DNA of 64,000 bases, taken from Variovorax sp. S12S4 (lineage in GTDB: Bacteria > Pseudomonadota > Gammaproteobacteria > Burkholderiales > Burkholderiaceae_C). Positions within the stretch are counted from its first letter, which is position 1; every line of letters starts with the position of its first letter. The notes under the pieces were generated by a model. The model worked only from the letters and a program-made list of their open reading frames with translations, was not told the origin of the DNA and searched no databases. A program made the translations under genes and the position numbers. The stretch is taken from the NCBI RefSeq assembly GCF_023195515.1, contig NZ_JALPKR020000002.1, positions 5,557,001 to 5,621,000 of the forward strand. The letters are read 5' to 3'. Positions 38,737-48,113 of the stretch are shown here, piece by piece.

Positions 38737-40029
38737 TCAGTTCTGGCGCAGGTCGCGTCCGCGCGTCTCCGGAAGACACAGCGCCACGATCACCACCATG
38801 GCATAGGCCACCGCCGCACAGATGCCGATGGAGGTACCGAGCGAAAGATGCATGCGGTCGCTCAGCACGCCCACCAGGGCCGGAAAGGTGGCGCCGATGC
38901 CGCGTCCGAAGTTGTAGCAAAAACCTTGCCCCGAGCCGCGCAGTTCATTGGGAAACAGCTCGGACAGGAAGGCACCCGCGCCGCTGAAAATGCCCGACAT
39001 GAAGAAGCCGAGCGGAAAGCCGAGCAGCAGCATCAGGCCGTCGGTAATGGGCAGCAGCGTGTACGCATAGACCAGCGACCCCGCCCCGATGGCGAACAGG
39101 ATGAAGGCACGGCGCCGGCCCAGGCGGTCCGAGAGATAGGCGCCGCACAGGTAGCCGATGAAGGCGCCGACGATGAACATGAACTGGTACCCGCCCGAAC
39201 CCAGCACCGTGAGATGCCGCTCGTTCTTCAGGAACGTCGGCAACCACACGCCGATGGCGTAGTAGCCGCCCTGCATGCCCGTGAACAGCAGGCTCGCGAG
39301 CACGGTGGTGCGCAGCATGCCCGGCTTGAAGATCGCGAGGAAGTTGCCGCTGCGCTCGCCGCGTTCGACAGCCGCGCGGCTTTGCACGTAGATCTCCGGG
39401 TCGCGAATCGAGCGGCGGATGAACACGATCAGCACCGCCGGCAGCAGCCCCAGCATGAACATCACGCGCCACGAATACTCCGGCGGCAAGAACGAGAACA
39501 GCGCTATCGACACCAGCACCGCCGCTCCCCATCCCACAGCCCAACTGCTCTGCACCAGCCCCACCGCCTTGCCCCGGTAGGCCGGCCGGATCATCTCGGC
39601 AATGAGCACCGAGCCCACGGCCCATTCGCCGCCAAAGCCCAAGCCCTGCAGCGTGCGCGCAATCAGCAACTGCTCAGGCGTTTGCGCGAGGCCGCAGGCA
39701 AAGGTGAAGATCGCGAACACCAGAATGGTGAGCTGCAGAATGCGCACTCGCCCGTACCTGTCGGCCAGGATGCCGGCGCCCCATCCACCGATGGCGGAAG
39801 CCACCAGCGTGGCCGTGCCGATCAGGCCCATCTCGGTCTTGCTCATGCCCCACAGCGACAGCAGGATGGGCGTGACCAGCGGCAGCGTGTAGTAGTCGAA
39901 CGCATCGACCGCATAGCCGCTGAACGACGCGGTGAGCGTGCGTTTTTCGTTCGGGTTGAGCGTGCGCAGCCAACTGCCTTCGGCTTGTGCGTCGTCGGCC
40001 GTCTGCGCGGCGTCGAGGGTGGTCTTCAT
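38737..40029 (-). CDS. MFS transporter (metabolite/H+ symporter type)
   Basis: A 430-residue carrier with 12 membrane segments of the MHS/aromatic acid-sialic acid type. Motif A-like ADRYGRVRIL between segments 2 and 3, GFGGEWAVGSVLIAEM in segment 4 and its repeat AYLSDRLGRRRAF in the second half. The ATG at 40029 follows GGAGA by 6 bases. Lying between the oxoprolinase and the cyclase-family gene on the same strand, it probably imports their substrate (5-oxoproline, D-glutamate or a related acid). Confidence 0.92.
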   Translation of the reverse strand: MKTTLDAAQTADDAQAEGSWLRTLNPNEKRTLTASFSGYAVDAFDYYTLPLVTPILLSLWGMSKTEMGLIGTATLVASAIGGWGAGILADRYGRVRILQLTILVFAIFTFACGLAQTPEQLLIARTLQGLGFGGEWAVGSVLIAEMIRPAYRGKAVGLVQSSWAVGWGAAVLVSIALFSFLPPEYSWRVMFMLGLLPAVLIVFIRRSIRDPEIYVQSRAAVERGERSGNFLAIFKPGMLRTTVLASLLFTGMQGGYYAIGVWLPTFLKNERHLTVLGSGGYQFMFIVGAFIGYLCGAYLSDRLGRRRAFILFAIGAGSLVYAYTLLPITDGLMLLLGFPLGFFMSGIFSGAGAFLSELFPNELRGSGQGFCYNFGRGIGATFPALVGVLSDRMHLSLGTSIGICAAVAYAMVVIVALCLPETRGRDLRQN

Positions 40030-40070
40030 CGGTTGTCTCCAGGTATGAAATTTGGGGAAAGAACGGTGGC

Positions 40071-40886
40071 CTAAAACGCGGCCAAGCGGTGGTGCAGCAG
40101 GTCGGTCACGAGCATCGAGCCCGGCGCATGCGTGATGGCGAACGGCAGCCTGGCGGCGGCCAGCGCGGCCTGGGGCGTGACGCCGCAGGCCCAGAACACG
40201 GGCAGCTCGTCCGGCATGACCTCGACCGCATCGCCGTAGTCGGGATCGGCAATCGAGCGGATGCCGATCAGCGCCGGATCGCCGATGTGCACCGGCGCGC
40301 CGTGCACGGCCGGAAAGCGCGAGGTGATCTGCACCGCACGAATGGCATCGGCCGCGCGCAGCGGGCGCATCGACACCACCATCGGGCCATGGAAAGGACC
40401 GGCCGGCACGGTGGCCACCGAGGTGCGGTACATCGCCACGTTGCGCCCTTGCTCCACGTGGCGCAGCACGATGCCCTCGGCCATCAGCGCATGTTCGAAA
40501 GTGAAGGAGCAACCGATGACGAAGCTCACCATGTCGTCGCTCCACAGCGCACGCACGTCGGTGGGCTCATCCACCAGCACGCCGCTCTGCCACACGCGGT
40601 AGCGCGGCAGGTCGGTGCGAATGTCGATGTCCTCGCCGAGCGCAGGCAGCGCCGGGTCACCGGCTTCCGATACGCCGAGCAACGGGCACGGCTTGGGGTT
40701 GGCCTGGCAAAAGCGCAGGAAGTCGGCGGCGTATGCCTTGGGCAGGATGACCAGGTTGCCCTGCACATGGGCACTGGCGAGGCCGCTGGTGTGGGCGGCC
40801 AGCGAGCCGCTGCGGCAGGCCTGACGCACGGCCAGCGCGCTGCTCGCCGCGCCGGGTTGTTCTACGAAGGATTGGCGGTTCGACAT
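40071..40886 (-). CDS. D-glutamate cyclase-family protein (DUF1445, putative hydro-lyase)
   Basis: A 271-residue member of the DUF1445 family, recognisable from [60 protein letters not shown] and the C-terminal [20 protein letters not shown]. The family is annotated as putative hydro-lyase; mammalian relatives interconvert D-glutamate and 5-oxo-D-proline. With an oxoprolinase two genes downstream, the same chemistry is a reasonable inference here. First gene of the operon; a LysR gene precedes it on the same strand. Confidence 0.9.
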   Translation of the reverse strand: MSNRQSFVEQPGAASSALAVRQACRSGSLAAHTSGLASAHVQGNLVILPKAYAADFLRFCQANPKPCPLLGVSEAGDPALPALGEDIDIRTDLPRYRVWQSGVLVDEPTDVRALWSDDMVSFVIGCSFTFEHALMAEGIVLRHVEQGRNVAMYRTSVATVPAGPFHGPMVVSMRPLRAADAIRAVQITSRFPAVHGAPVHIGDPALIGIRSIADPDYGDAVEVMPDELPVFWACGVTPQAALAAARLPFAITHAPGSMLVTDLLHHRLAAF

Positions 40887-40977
40887 TTGGCGTTCTCGAT
40901 GCCCGATGCATCGCTGTGGTGTGATGCGACGGATTGTGGGAATCCGCGCTCACGAACGCCAACGCAAAGTTTCTCGC

Positions 40978-41883
40978 TCAGCCCATCGATTTTTTCGATG
41001 ACCCCATGCGGTGCGACGCATGCACCACGGCGGAGCCGAGCGCGGCCTCCGGCAACGGAGAAGACGGATCGTCGCGGTAGCTCGCGTAGATGGGCAGCGG
41101 CTCCAGCGTGTCGTCGCACGGCAGCACGCGCAGCGGCAGTCGCCGCGCCAGCGGCTCGACCACGGCGCGCGGCAGCGTGGCCACGCCGAAGCCCGCTTCC
41201 ACCAGCTGCGCCATCGCCGAGATCGAAGAGATCGCATGCACGCGCGGCGGCGGGCTGCCGGCATCGCGGAACAGCTCGAGCAGCGCGACGTGCGGCTGCG
41301 ATCCGCGCTGAAAGGTCAGCAGGTCGAGCGACAGCAGGTCGGGCAGGCGGTAGCGCCGCTTCAGGTGCAGCTCGCGGTGGCCGACGAAGCACATAGGCAT
41401 CGGCGGCACGGCGCGGGTGCGCACGCCGTCGCCGGCGGCGGGCAGTGCGGCAAACACCAGATCCTGCTTGCCGCGCTGCAGCTGGTCGACCAGCACCGGC
41501 GTGGTTTCCACGGTGAGCTCCAGCTCGAAGTCGGGATGCGTCGCCTGCATGTGCTTGAGCCAGCCGGTGAGCCAGCTGTGCACCACCGATTCGATGGCGC
41601 CCACGCGCAGCACGGCCTCGCGCACGGCGCCCGAGCCCATTTCGGCCTTGATGTGCATCTGCATTTCGAGCAGCTTCTGCGCGAAGGCGTGAAAGCGCTG
41701 CCCCGCCACCGTGAGGCGAAACTGCTTGTCGCGCCGGTCGAGCAGCAGCACGCCCAGCTCGCGCTCTAGCGCCGCAATGCGGCTGGAGAGCGCCGATTGG
41801 GTGAGGTGCAGCTTCTCGGCCGCACGGGTCACGCTCTTGAGCGCCACGGCCCAATGAAAGGCTTCAACGAATCGCAGGTTCAT
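40978..41883 (-). CDS. LysR-family transcriptional regulator
   Basis: A 301-residue LysR-type regulator: NLRFVEAFHWAVALKSVTRA, helix-turn-helix HLTQSALSSRIAALERELGV, effector domain with RVGAIESVVHSWLTGW and EAGFGVATLPRAVVE. It lies just upstream of, and co-directional with, the cyclase/MFS/oxoprolinase operon, and is divergent from the DenD-like gene (about 100 bases). Either side could be its target. Confidence 0.92.
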   Translation of the reverse strand: MNLRFVEAFHWAVALKSVTRAAEKLHLTQSALSSRIAALERELGVLLLDRRDKQFRLTVAGQRFHAFAQKLLEMQMHIKAEMGSGAVREAVLRVGAIESVVHSWLTGWLKHMQATHPDFELELTVETTPVLVDQLQRGKQDLVFAALPAAGDGVRTRAVPPMPMCFVGHRELHLKRRYRLPDLLSLDLLTFQRGSQPHVALLELFRDAGSPPPRVHAISSISAMAQLVEAGFGVATLPRAVVEPLARRLPLRVLPCDDTLEPLPIYASYRDDPSSPLPEAALGSAVVHASHRMGSSKKSMG

Positions 41884-41983
41884 CGCTTTCCGATCGTCCG
41901 GTTTCTTGTTTGTGCGAGCGGCGAGTGTCGCCTGAGCAGGGGCTCCGCTGCGCTATGCTCATTGCGAAGGAGACAAGAAAACC

Positions 41984-42999
41984 ATGCAGATCGTCATTAC
42001 CGGCGGTGCCGGCTTCGTTGGCGCACGCCTTGCCCGCACGCTGCTGAAGCAGGGCCAGCTCTCGCTTGCGGGTGCCCCGGCCCGCGACATTTCCCGCATC
42101 ACCCTGGTCGACCGCGTCGCGCCGCCAGCCGACCTCGCGGCCGACCCGCGCATTGCCGCCGCGCTTGGCGACTTGAACGAGCAGCTGGCATCGCCCGACA
42201 CGGCGCTCTGGCGCGAAGCGGATGCCATCTTTCACCTGGCCGCCGCGGTCAGCGGCGAATGCGAGGCCGATTTCGACCTGGGCATGCGCAGCAACTTTGC
42301 CGCCACGAACGCGCTGCTCGAGAAGGCGCGCGCCGTGAGCACCCGGCCGCTGGTGGTGTTTGCCAGCTCGCTCGCGGTGTTCGGCGATTCACCCGAGCAG
42401 CCGCTGCCGCCGGTGATCGAAGACCACACGCTGCCCACGCCGCAGACCAGTTACGGCATCCAGAAATTCATCGGCGAGCAACTGGTGGCCGACTACACGC
42501 GCAAGGGCTTCATCCGCGGGCGCAGCGTGCGCCTGATGACCGTGAGCGTGCGTCCCGGCAAGCCCAACGGCGCAGCATCGGGCTTTTTAGCGGCATGATC
42601 CGCGAGCCGCTCGCGGGCATTCGCGCCGCCTGCCCGGTGCCTGACGAAACACCCGTGGCCATCGCATCGCCGGCCCGCACCGTCGAAGGCATCATCCGCG
42701 CCGCGGAGGCAAGCGATGCCGACTGGGGCCCGCGCACCGCGCTGAACCTGCCCTCGCTTTCCACCACGGTGGGCGAAATGGCGGCCGCGCTCGAACGCGT
42801 GGCCGGCAAGGCCGCCACCGCCCTGCTCGACCGAACACCCGATCCGGCCATCCAGCGCATCGTGAAAACCTGGCCCGGACGCATCGAAACCGCCCGCGCC
42901 AAACGCCTGGGGCTTTCGGCAGACGCCGATTTCGAAGTAGTTATTCGTGATTACGTCCGTGAAAATCCCGACGCCGTGAAGCTCCCCGTTACGGCATAG
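41984..42999 (+). pseudogene. denD: DenD-like D-erythronate dehydrogenase (NAD-dependent epimerase/dehydratase family), frameshifted
   Basis: The N-terminal frame (41984-42598) has the NAD motif MQIVITGGAGFVGARLARTL, the Asp-containing ITLVDRV, and the catalytic SYGIQKFIGEQ (Tyr-x3-Lys), then stops just after RPGKPNGAASGF. The adjacent frame takes over at SGMIREPLAGIRAACPV and runs to 42999 with LNLPSLSTTVGEMAAALERV. The break is at a run of five T (42584-42588); six would restore SGFFSGMIREPL and a 338-residue protein of normal family length. Either a real inactivation, a homopolymer sequencing error or slippage. DenD oxidises D-erythronate in C4 acid catabolism. It precedes a TRAP transporter. 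Confidence 0.85.
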
Positions 43000-43065
43000 T
43001 CGGCGGCTGCCCGCGGAGTTCCCTTCTTTCTCTCTTCGCGACTTCTTTTCTCTGGAGACAACACA

Positions 43066-44037
43066 ATGAAATTGACCCGACTGGCCGCCGGCCTGGTTCT
43101 GGGCATGGGCATGGCGTGCGCCGCCTTCGCGCAGACCACCATGAAGATCAGCATTTCGACCGCGCAGAACTCGCACCAGGGCGTGGCGATCGACGTCTTT
43201 GCCAAGGAAGTCGAAAAGCGCACCGGGGGCCGCTACAAGGTCCAGACCTTCTACAACGGCTCATTGGGCGGCGAGCGCGAGTCGATCGAGGCCGTGCAGC
43301 TGGGCACCCAGGAACTGGCGCTCTCCTCCACCGGGCCGGTGCCCAATTTCGTGCCGGAGACCAAGATCCTTGACGTGCCGTTCCTGTTCCGCGACAAGGC
43401 CCACGCGCGCGCCGTGCTCGACGGCCCGATCGGCCAGGACCTGCTGACCAAGTTCGACGCCAAGGGCTTCAAGGCGCTGGCCTGGGCCGAGAACGGCTTC
43501 CGCCACATGACCAACAGCAAGCGCGACGTGAAGGCGCCGGAAGACCTCAAGGGCCTGAAGATGCGCACCATGGAAAACCCGGTGCACATTGCGGCCTACA
43601 AGACCTTCGGCATCGTCACCACGCCCATGGCTTTCCCCGAAGTGTTCACCGCCTTGCAGCAGGGTACGGTCGACGGCCAGGAAAACCCGCTGTCGGTCAT
43701 CATCGCGGCCAAGTTCGACCAGGTGCAAAAGCACCTGTCGCTTACCGGGCACGTCTACTCGCCTTGCATCTTCGTGATGAACAAGGCAGCGTTCGACAAG
43801 CTGAGCGCGGCCGACAAGCAGGCCTTCCTCGAGGCCGCCAAGGAAGGCACCAAGGCCAACCGCGCGCGCGTGGACGAAGACGATGCCAAGGGCGTGGCCG
43901 ACCTGCGCGCCAAGGGCATGACCGTGATCGACAACGTCGACAAGACCAAGTTCGTCGCCGCGCTGGCGCCGGTGAATGCCCAGTTCGAAAAGGACTTCGG
44001 CAAGGCCAACCTCGACAAGATCCGCGACTTCAAGTGA
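43066..44037 (+). CDS. dctP: TRAP transporter substrate-binding protein, DctP family
   Basis: A 323-residue periplasmic binding protein with a Sec signal peptide (LAAGLVLGMGMACAAFAQ). DctP features: FAKEVEKRTGGRYKVQTFYN, LGGERESIEAVQLGTQELAL, the conserved Arg region DLKGLKMRTMENPVHIAAYK and TVDGQENPLSVI. It captures an organic acid for the DctQM permease. A GGAGAC ribosome-binding site precedes the ATG. The neighbouring dehydrogenase hints at an aldonate such as erythronate as substrate. Confidence 0.95.
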   Translation: MKLTRLAAGLVLGMGMACAAFAQTTMKISISTAQNSHQGVAIDVFAKEVEKRTGGRYKVQTFYNGSLGGERESIEAVQLGTQELALSSTGPVPNFVPETKILDVPFLFRDKAHARAVLDGPIGQDLLTKFDAKGFKALAWAENGFRHMTNSKRDVKAPEDLKGLKMRTMENPVHIAAYKTFGIVTTPMAFPEVFTALQQGTVDGQENPLSVIIAAKFDQVQKHLSLTGHVYSPCIFVMNKAAFDKLSAADKQAFLEAAKEGTKANRARVDEDDAKGVADLRAKGMTVIDNVDKTKFVAALAPVNAQFEKDFGKANLDKIRDFK

Positions 44038-44044
44038 TTTTCAT

Positions 44045-44067
44045 GATGCTATCTTTTAGATAGCATC
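44045..44067 (+). other. Perfect 9-bp stem-loop between dctP and dctQ
   Basis: GATGCTATC, loop TTTTA, GATAGCATC: a perfect hairpin starting 7 bases after the dctP stop. It has no U-tract of its own and precedes the intrinsic terminator. It could stabilise the 3' end of the dctP transcript. Confidence 0.7.
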
Positions 44068-44071
44068 GGGC

Positions 44072-44104
44072 GCCCGCTCAGTTCCGTCTGGCGGGCTTTT
44101 TTGT
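44072..44104 (+). terminator. Rho-independent terminator inside the TRAP operon
   Basis: GCCCGC (44072-44077) and GCGGGC (44091-44096) form a stem with a 13-base loop, followed directly by six T and then GTTTT. It lies between dctP and dctQ, so partial termination here would give more binding protein than permease. Confidence 0.8.
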
Positions 44105-44124
44105 TTTCAACATCACGACTGCAG

Positions 44125-44619
44125 ATGAAAGAAAAATTTCTCGGCATCGAGCGCTGGACCACCGGCTTCTCGATGATTGCCGCCTGCGTGATGCTGGTCA
44201 TCGCCTCCGGGTTGGGCGTGTTCCAGATCGTCACGCGCTTCGTGCTCGAGCAACCCGCCGAATGGAGCGAGATCCTGATCCGCATGAGCCTGATCTGGAT
44301 GGTGTTCCTCGGCATTCCGATGGCATTCCGGCAAGGCGCGATGGTGAGCGTGGACGTGCTCTACCGCTGGAGCCCGCCGCGCGTCAAGCGCGTGCTAGAC
44401 GCCGCGGTCAGCATCGCGGCACTGGCGCTGATGCTGGTCATTCTGTGGTGGGGCTGGGATTACGCCATGCGCGGGCGCGTGCAATCGATGGCCGGGCTCG
44501 AAAGCGTGTCGATGATGTGGTCGTACCTGGCGCTGCCGGTCGGTTCCGTTTTTTGCCTGTTCGGCATCGTTGGTAATTTTCTCGATCCCAAGCGGCTCGA
44601 ACTGGAGACCGCGCAATGA
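44125..44619 (+). CDS. dctQ: TRAP transporter small permease subunit, DctQ family
   Basis: A 164-residue membrane protein with four predicted segments and the DctQ signature EWSEILIRMSLIWMVFLGIP and FRQGAMVSVDVLYRW. The ATG at 44125 gives the normal N-terminus. It overlaps dctM by ATGA, and forms the inner-membrane complex with DctM. Confidence 0.92.
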   Translation: MKEKFLGIERWTTGFSMIAACVMLVIASGLGVFQIVTRFVLEQPAEWSEILIRMSLIWMVFLGIPMAFRQGAMVSVDVLYRWSPPRVKRVLDAAVSIAALALMLVILWWGWDYAMRGRVQSMAGLESVSMMWSYLALPVGSVFCLFGIVGNFLDPKRLELETAQ

Positions 44620-45893
44620 CCCCCGTGATGGTTGCAACGATGGTGCTGTGTTTTGCACTGTCGGTTTCAGTGGCGGTGTCCATCGGGCTCGCATCGATCC
44701 TGGGTATCCAGGTGGCCAACGTGAACATGCTCATCTCCGTGAAGGAGATGTTCAATTCGATCAACAAGTTTCCGCTGGCGGCCATTCCGTTCTTCATCCT
44801 GGCCGGCAACCTGATGGAAACCGGCGGCATCTCGCGCCGGCTGGTCGAATTTGCCAAGAGCATTGTGGGCGGTGTGCAGGGCGGCCTGCCGATGACCTGC
44901 GTGCTCACCTGCATGATCTTTGCGGCGGTGTCGGGCTCTTCGGTGGCCACCACCTTTGCCATCGGCGCCATCCTGATTCCGGCGCTCATCAAGCACGGCT
45001 ACCCCACCGCGTACGCGGCGGCGCTTCAGGCCACCAGCGCCGAGCTGGGCGTGATCATTCCGCCTTCCATTCCGATGATTCTGTACGGCGTGAGCGCCGA
45101 AGTGTCCATCGGCGAGCTGTTCATTGCGGGCTTCGGCCCCGGCATTCTCATCAGCCTGGCGCTGATGCTGTTCGTCTGGGTGTATTGCAAGTGGAAGGGC
45201 TGGGGCAAGAACGACGGCGACGGCCGCATGTCCTTCGGCAAGGCGACCTGGCAGGCCGGCTGGGCACTGCTGATGCCGGTAATCATCCTGGGCGGCATCT
45301 ACGGCGGCATCTTCACGCCCACCGAGGCTTCGGCGGTGGCGGTGTTCTATGCGCTGGTGGTCGGCATGGTGATCTACCGGGAGATCAAGCTCAAGGACCT
45401 GTACCTCATCCTGCGGAAGTCGGTGCTGTCGTCGGCGGTGATCATGTTCATCATCGCCAATGCGGGCCTGTTCGCCTTCCTGATCACGCGCGCGGGCGTG
45501 CCGGACGCCATCGGCCATTGGCTGCAGGAAGTGCTGAAGTCGCCGGCCATGTTCCTTTTGGGCGTGAACGCGGCGCTGTTCATCATCGGCATGTTCATCG
45601 AGACCAGCGCGGCCATCATCGTGCTCGCGCCCATCCTGGCACCGGTGGCGGTGCACTTCGGTGTCGACCCGGTTCATTTCGGGCTCATCATGGTGGTGAA
45701 CCTCGCGCTCGGCATGATCACGCCGCCCTTCGGCGTGAACCTGTTCGCGGCGTGCACGGTGGCCCGCATCTCGCTCGACCGCATCGTGAAGTACCTCATT
45801 CCCTTCGTGCTGGTGATCCTGGCCTGCCTGATGGTGATTACCTACGTGCCTTGGATATCGCTCGCGCTGCGCGACCTGGTGTACGCCAAGTAG
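44616..45893 (+). CDS. dctM: TRAP transporter large permease subunit, DctM family
   Basis: A 425-residue protein with about 12 membrane segments that carries out Na+-coupled substrate transport. DctM landmarks: FPLAAIPFFILAGNLMETGG, MIFAAVSGSSVATTFAIGAI, ATSAELGVIIPPSIPMILYG, GGIYGGIFTPTEASAVAVFY and NLALGMITPPFGVNLFAACT. An intrinsic terminator follows its stop. Confidence 0.95.
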   Translation: MTPVMVATMVLCFALSVSVAVSIGLASILGIQVANVNMLISVKEMFNSINKFPLAAIPFFILAGNLMETGGISRRLVEFAKSIVGGVQGGLPMTCVLTCMIFAAVSGSSVATTFAIGAILIPALIKHGYPTAYAAALQATSAELGVIIPPSIPMILYGVSAEVSIGELFIAGFGPGILISLALMLFVWVYCKWKGWGKNDGDGRMSFGKATWQAGWALLMPVIILGGIYGGIFTPTEASAVAVFYALVVGMVIYREIKLKDLYLILRKSVLSSAVIMFIIANAGLFAFLITRAGVPDAIGHWLQEVLKSPAMFLLGVNAALFIIGMFIETSAAIIVLAPILAPVAVHFGVDPVHFGLIMVVNLALGMITPPFGVNLFAACTVARISLDRIVKYLIPFVLVILACLMVITYVPWISLALRDLVYAK

Positions 45894-45922
45894 CAGGCGA
45901 CGCAAAAACCAGAGAGAAAACG

Positions 45923-45948
45923 GGCAGCCTTCGCGGGCTGCCTTTTTT
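45923..45948 (+). terminator. Rho-independent terminator after dctM
   Basis: GGCAGCC, a 6-base loop (TTCGCG), GGCTGCC, then six T. It starts about 30 bases after the dctM stop and ends the TRAP operon. Confidence 0.88.
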
Positions 45949-46040
45949 ATGCGGCAAATGCCCCTGTAAGGCAAACGTTTCACAAAGATGTCACCAGCCC
46001 CAACGATGCTGCAGCCTTCGATTCCGAAAGCTGTGGCGCC

Positions 46041-46604
46041 ATGTTTCCCACCAAGACCGACAAGGCACGCGACGAACTGCAAGGCGGGCAACGCACGCTC
46101 AGCCAGCGCGAGCGCGCATTGCTGCTGATGGCCGACGGCCGGCGTTCGCTGACCGACTTCAGCCCGCTGTTCGCGAGCCGCGACGAAGCCGAACAGACGC
46201 TGCGGGCGCTCATGAACCGCGGGTACCTGCACGACGCGCAGGTCGCCGAGCCCAAAGCCGCCCCACCCGTTTCGGCGGGCCCGGCACACACGCCGATTCC
46301 GGCTCCTGCGGCGGAGCCCATCCGTGTAGAGACCTCGACCGACAACTTCGACGGCAAACGTTCCCTGGCCACCACGCGCATGTTCCTGTTCGACATCTGC
46401 GAGCGCATGTTCGTGCGGCGCGATCCCAAGTTTGCGCTGCAGATGCGCGATGCGCTACGCGAAGCCCGCGACCGCGACGCCATGCTGACGATTGCCGCGC
46501 TGATGCTCAATGAAGTCGAGAAAGCCGCGGGCGCCGAGCGGGCCGAATCGCTGCGCGAGCGTATCGAAAGGTTGCTGCCGCCCGCTTCGGAAACCGTGCA
46601 CTGA
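46041..46604 (+). CDS. Conserved hypothetical protein, 187 aa
   Basis: I do not recognise a named family. It is cytoplasmic, with no signal or membrane segment. The first part (LSQRERALLLMADGRRSLTD, then SRDEAEQTLRALMNRGYLH) resembles a small winged-helix or helical domain; a Pro/Ala linker follows (about residues 73-95); the C-terminal part is helical (SLATTRMFLFDICERMFVR, LMLNEVEKAAGAERAESLRE). It is alone between the TRAP terminator and the glycine riboswitch. A regulatory role is only a guess. Confidence 0.78.
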   Translation: MFPTKTDKARDELQGGQRTLSQRERALLLMADGRRSLTDFSPLFASRDEAEQTLRALMNRGYLHDAQVAEPKAAPPVSAGPAHTPIPAPAAEPIRVETSTDNFDGKRSLATTRMFLFDICERMFVRRDPKFALQMRDALREARDRDAMLTIAALMLNEVEKAAGAERAESLRERIERLLPPASETVH

Positions 46605-46634
46605 GGCCTTCCGCGATCCACTACACTTCGAAGG

Positions 46635-46838
46635 GTCAGGAGAGAGCCTCGCCACGCGAGGCCGCCGAAGGCGCAGGGGTTTCCCGAACGCTCAGGCAAA
46701 AGGACTGACAAGGCGCTGGCGCATGCCGGCGTTTCCTTGCTGGAGAGAGGCCCTTGCATCTTGGCGATGCGGCGGCCCACCGAAGGAGCAAACCCCGATC
46801 GTGGGGCGAATCTCTCAGGTAAAGCGGACAGCAGGGGT
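46635..46838 (+). ncRNA. Tandem glycine riboswitch upstream of gcvTHP
   Basis: Two glycine aptamers in series. The first (about 46635-46711) shows GGAGAGAGCC, GCCGCCGAAGGCGC, and CTCAGGCAAAAGGACTGAC. The second (about 46739-46838) shows TGGAGAGAGGC, CCACCGAAGGAGCAAACCCC and TCTCAGGTAAAGCGGACAGC. These are the conserved purine-rich and CAGG/GGAC cores of the class. It ends about 50 bases before the gcvT start, so glycine binding switches on gcvTHP expression. Confidence 0.95.
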
Positions 46839-46886
46839 GGCCCATGGCTCGCGCCATGGAATTCGACTGCCCCTTTGGAGTGCCCC

Positions 46887-48062
46887 GTGGCCGCTTCCGC
46901 TTCATCATCCGACGCCCCATTGCTCAAGACGCCCCTGCACGACCTGCATGTGGAACTGGGCGCCCGCATGGTGCCTTTTGCCGGCTACTCCATGCCGGTG
47001 CAATACCCCGCCGGCCTGATGGCCGAGCACAAGCACACGCGCGACGCGGCCGGCCTGTTCGACATTTCCCACATGGGCCAGTTGCGCCTGGTGGGGCCCG
47101 ACGCCGCCGCCGCATTCGAAACCCTGATGCCGGTCGACGTGATCGACCTTGCACCGGGCAAGCAGCGCTACGGGCTGCTGCTGAACGACGAAGGCGGCAT
47201 CCTCGACGACCTGATGTTCTTCAACGAAGGGCACGGCTCGATCTTCGTGATCGTGAACGGCGCCTGCAAGGTGGCCGACCTCGCGCATATCCAGCAGAAA
47301 ATCGGCGCGCGCTGCGACGTGCAGCCCATGCCCGACCATGCACTGCTCGCGCTGCAAGGCCCACAGGCCGCCACGGTGCTGGCCCACTTGTCGCCCGGCA
47401 TCGAGCGCTTTGTGTTCATGACCGGCGGCGCGGTGAAGATCGGCGGCATTCCGGCCTTTGCCACGCGCAGCGGCTACACGGGCGAAGACGGCTTCGAGAT
47501 TTCGGTCGCCGGCAAGGATGCCGACGCCCTCGCCCGCCTGCTGCTGGCGCAGCCCGAGGTCAAGCCCGTCGGCCTGGGCGCGCGCAATTCGCTACGGCTC
47601 GAAGCCGGGCTCTGCCTGTACGGCAACGACATCGACACCACCACCACGCCAGTCGAGGCCTCGCTCAACTGGGCGATCCAGAAGGTGCGCCGCACGGGCG
47701 GCGCGCGCGAAGGCGGCTTTCCGGGTGCGGCCAAGGTGCTGGCGCAACTGGCCGCCGCTACGGCCGGCGCCGCGGGCCGCACCGACCACGACACCCTGAA
47801 GCGCAAGCGCGTCGGCCTTGTGGCGCTGGAACGCGTTCCGGTACGCGACGGCACGCTCCTGCAATCTTTCGAAGGCCGGGACATCGGCATTGTGACCAGC
47901 GGCCTGCTCGGCCCGACGGCCGATCGCCCGGTTGCCATGGGCTACGTGGCCACCGCGTTTTCAGAGCCTGGCACGCGCGTGCAGGCGATCGTGCGCGGCA
48001 AGCCGGTGCCGATGGAAGTCTCGACCCTGCCTTTCGTGCCGACGCGCTACTACCGCGGCTAG
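46887..48062 (+). CDS. gcvT: Glycine cleavage system aminomethyltransferase (T protein)
   Basis: A 391-residue tetrahydrofolate-dependent aminomethyltransferase that releases ammonia from lipoyl-bound aminomethyl and makes methylene-THF. Motifs: LHVELGARMVPFAGYSMPVQ, AGLFDISHMGQLRL, SGYTGEDGFEIS, ARNSLRLEAGLCLYGNDID and EGRD-like EGRDIGIVTSGLLGPT. The start is a GTG at 46887 with GGAG 6 bases before it; the open frame upstream is riboswitch RNA. First gene of the gcvT-gcvH-gcvP operon. Confidence 0.97.
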   Translation: MAASASSSDAPLLKTPLHDLHVELGARMVPFAGYSMPVQYPAGLMAEHKHTRDAAGLFDISHMGQLRLVGPDAAAAFETLMPVDVIDLAPGKQRYGLLLNDEGGILDDLMFFNEGHGSIFVIVNGACKVADLAHIQQKIGARCDVQPMPDHALLALQGPQAATVLAHLSPGIERFVFMTGGAVKIGGIPAFATRSGYTGEDGFEISVAGKDADALARLLLAQPEVKPVGLGARNSLRLEAGLCLYGNDIDTTTTPVEASLNWAIQKVRRTGGAREGGFPGAAKVLAQLAAATAGAAGRTDHDTLKRKRVGLVALERVPVRDGTLLQSFEGRDIGIVTSGLLGPTADRPVAMGYVATAFSEPGTRVQAIVRGKPVPMEVSTLPFVPTRYYRG

Positions 48063-48113
48063 GCTCTGCGCTGCCTGAATCAGATCATTTTTTTCCACGA
48101 GGAGTTTTTCACC

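Noticed and set aside
42581..42598. Programmed -1 frameshift in the DenD-like gene
   Set aside because: The C-TTT-TTA heptamer is a poor slippery site and I see no downstream stem-loop; a lost T is simpler.
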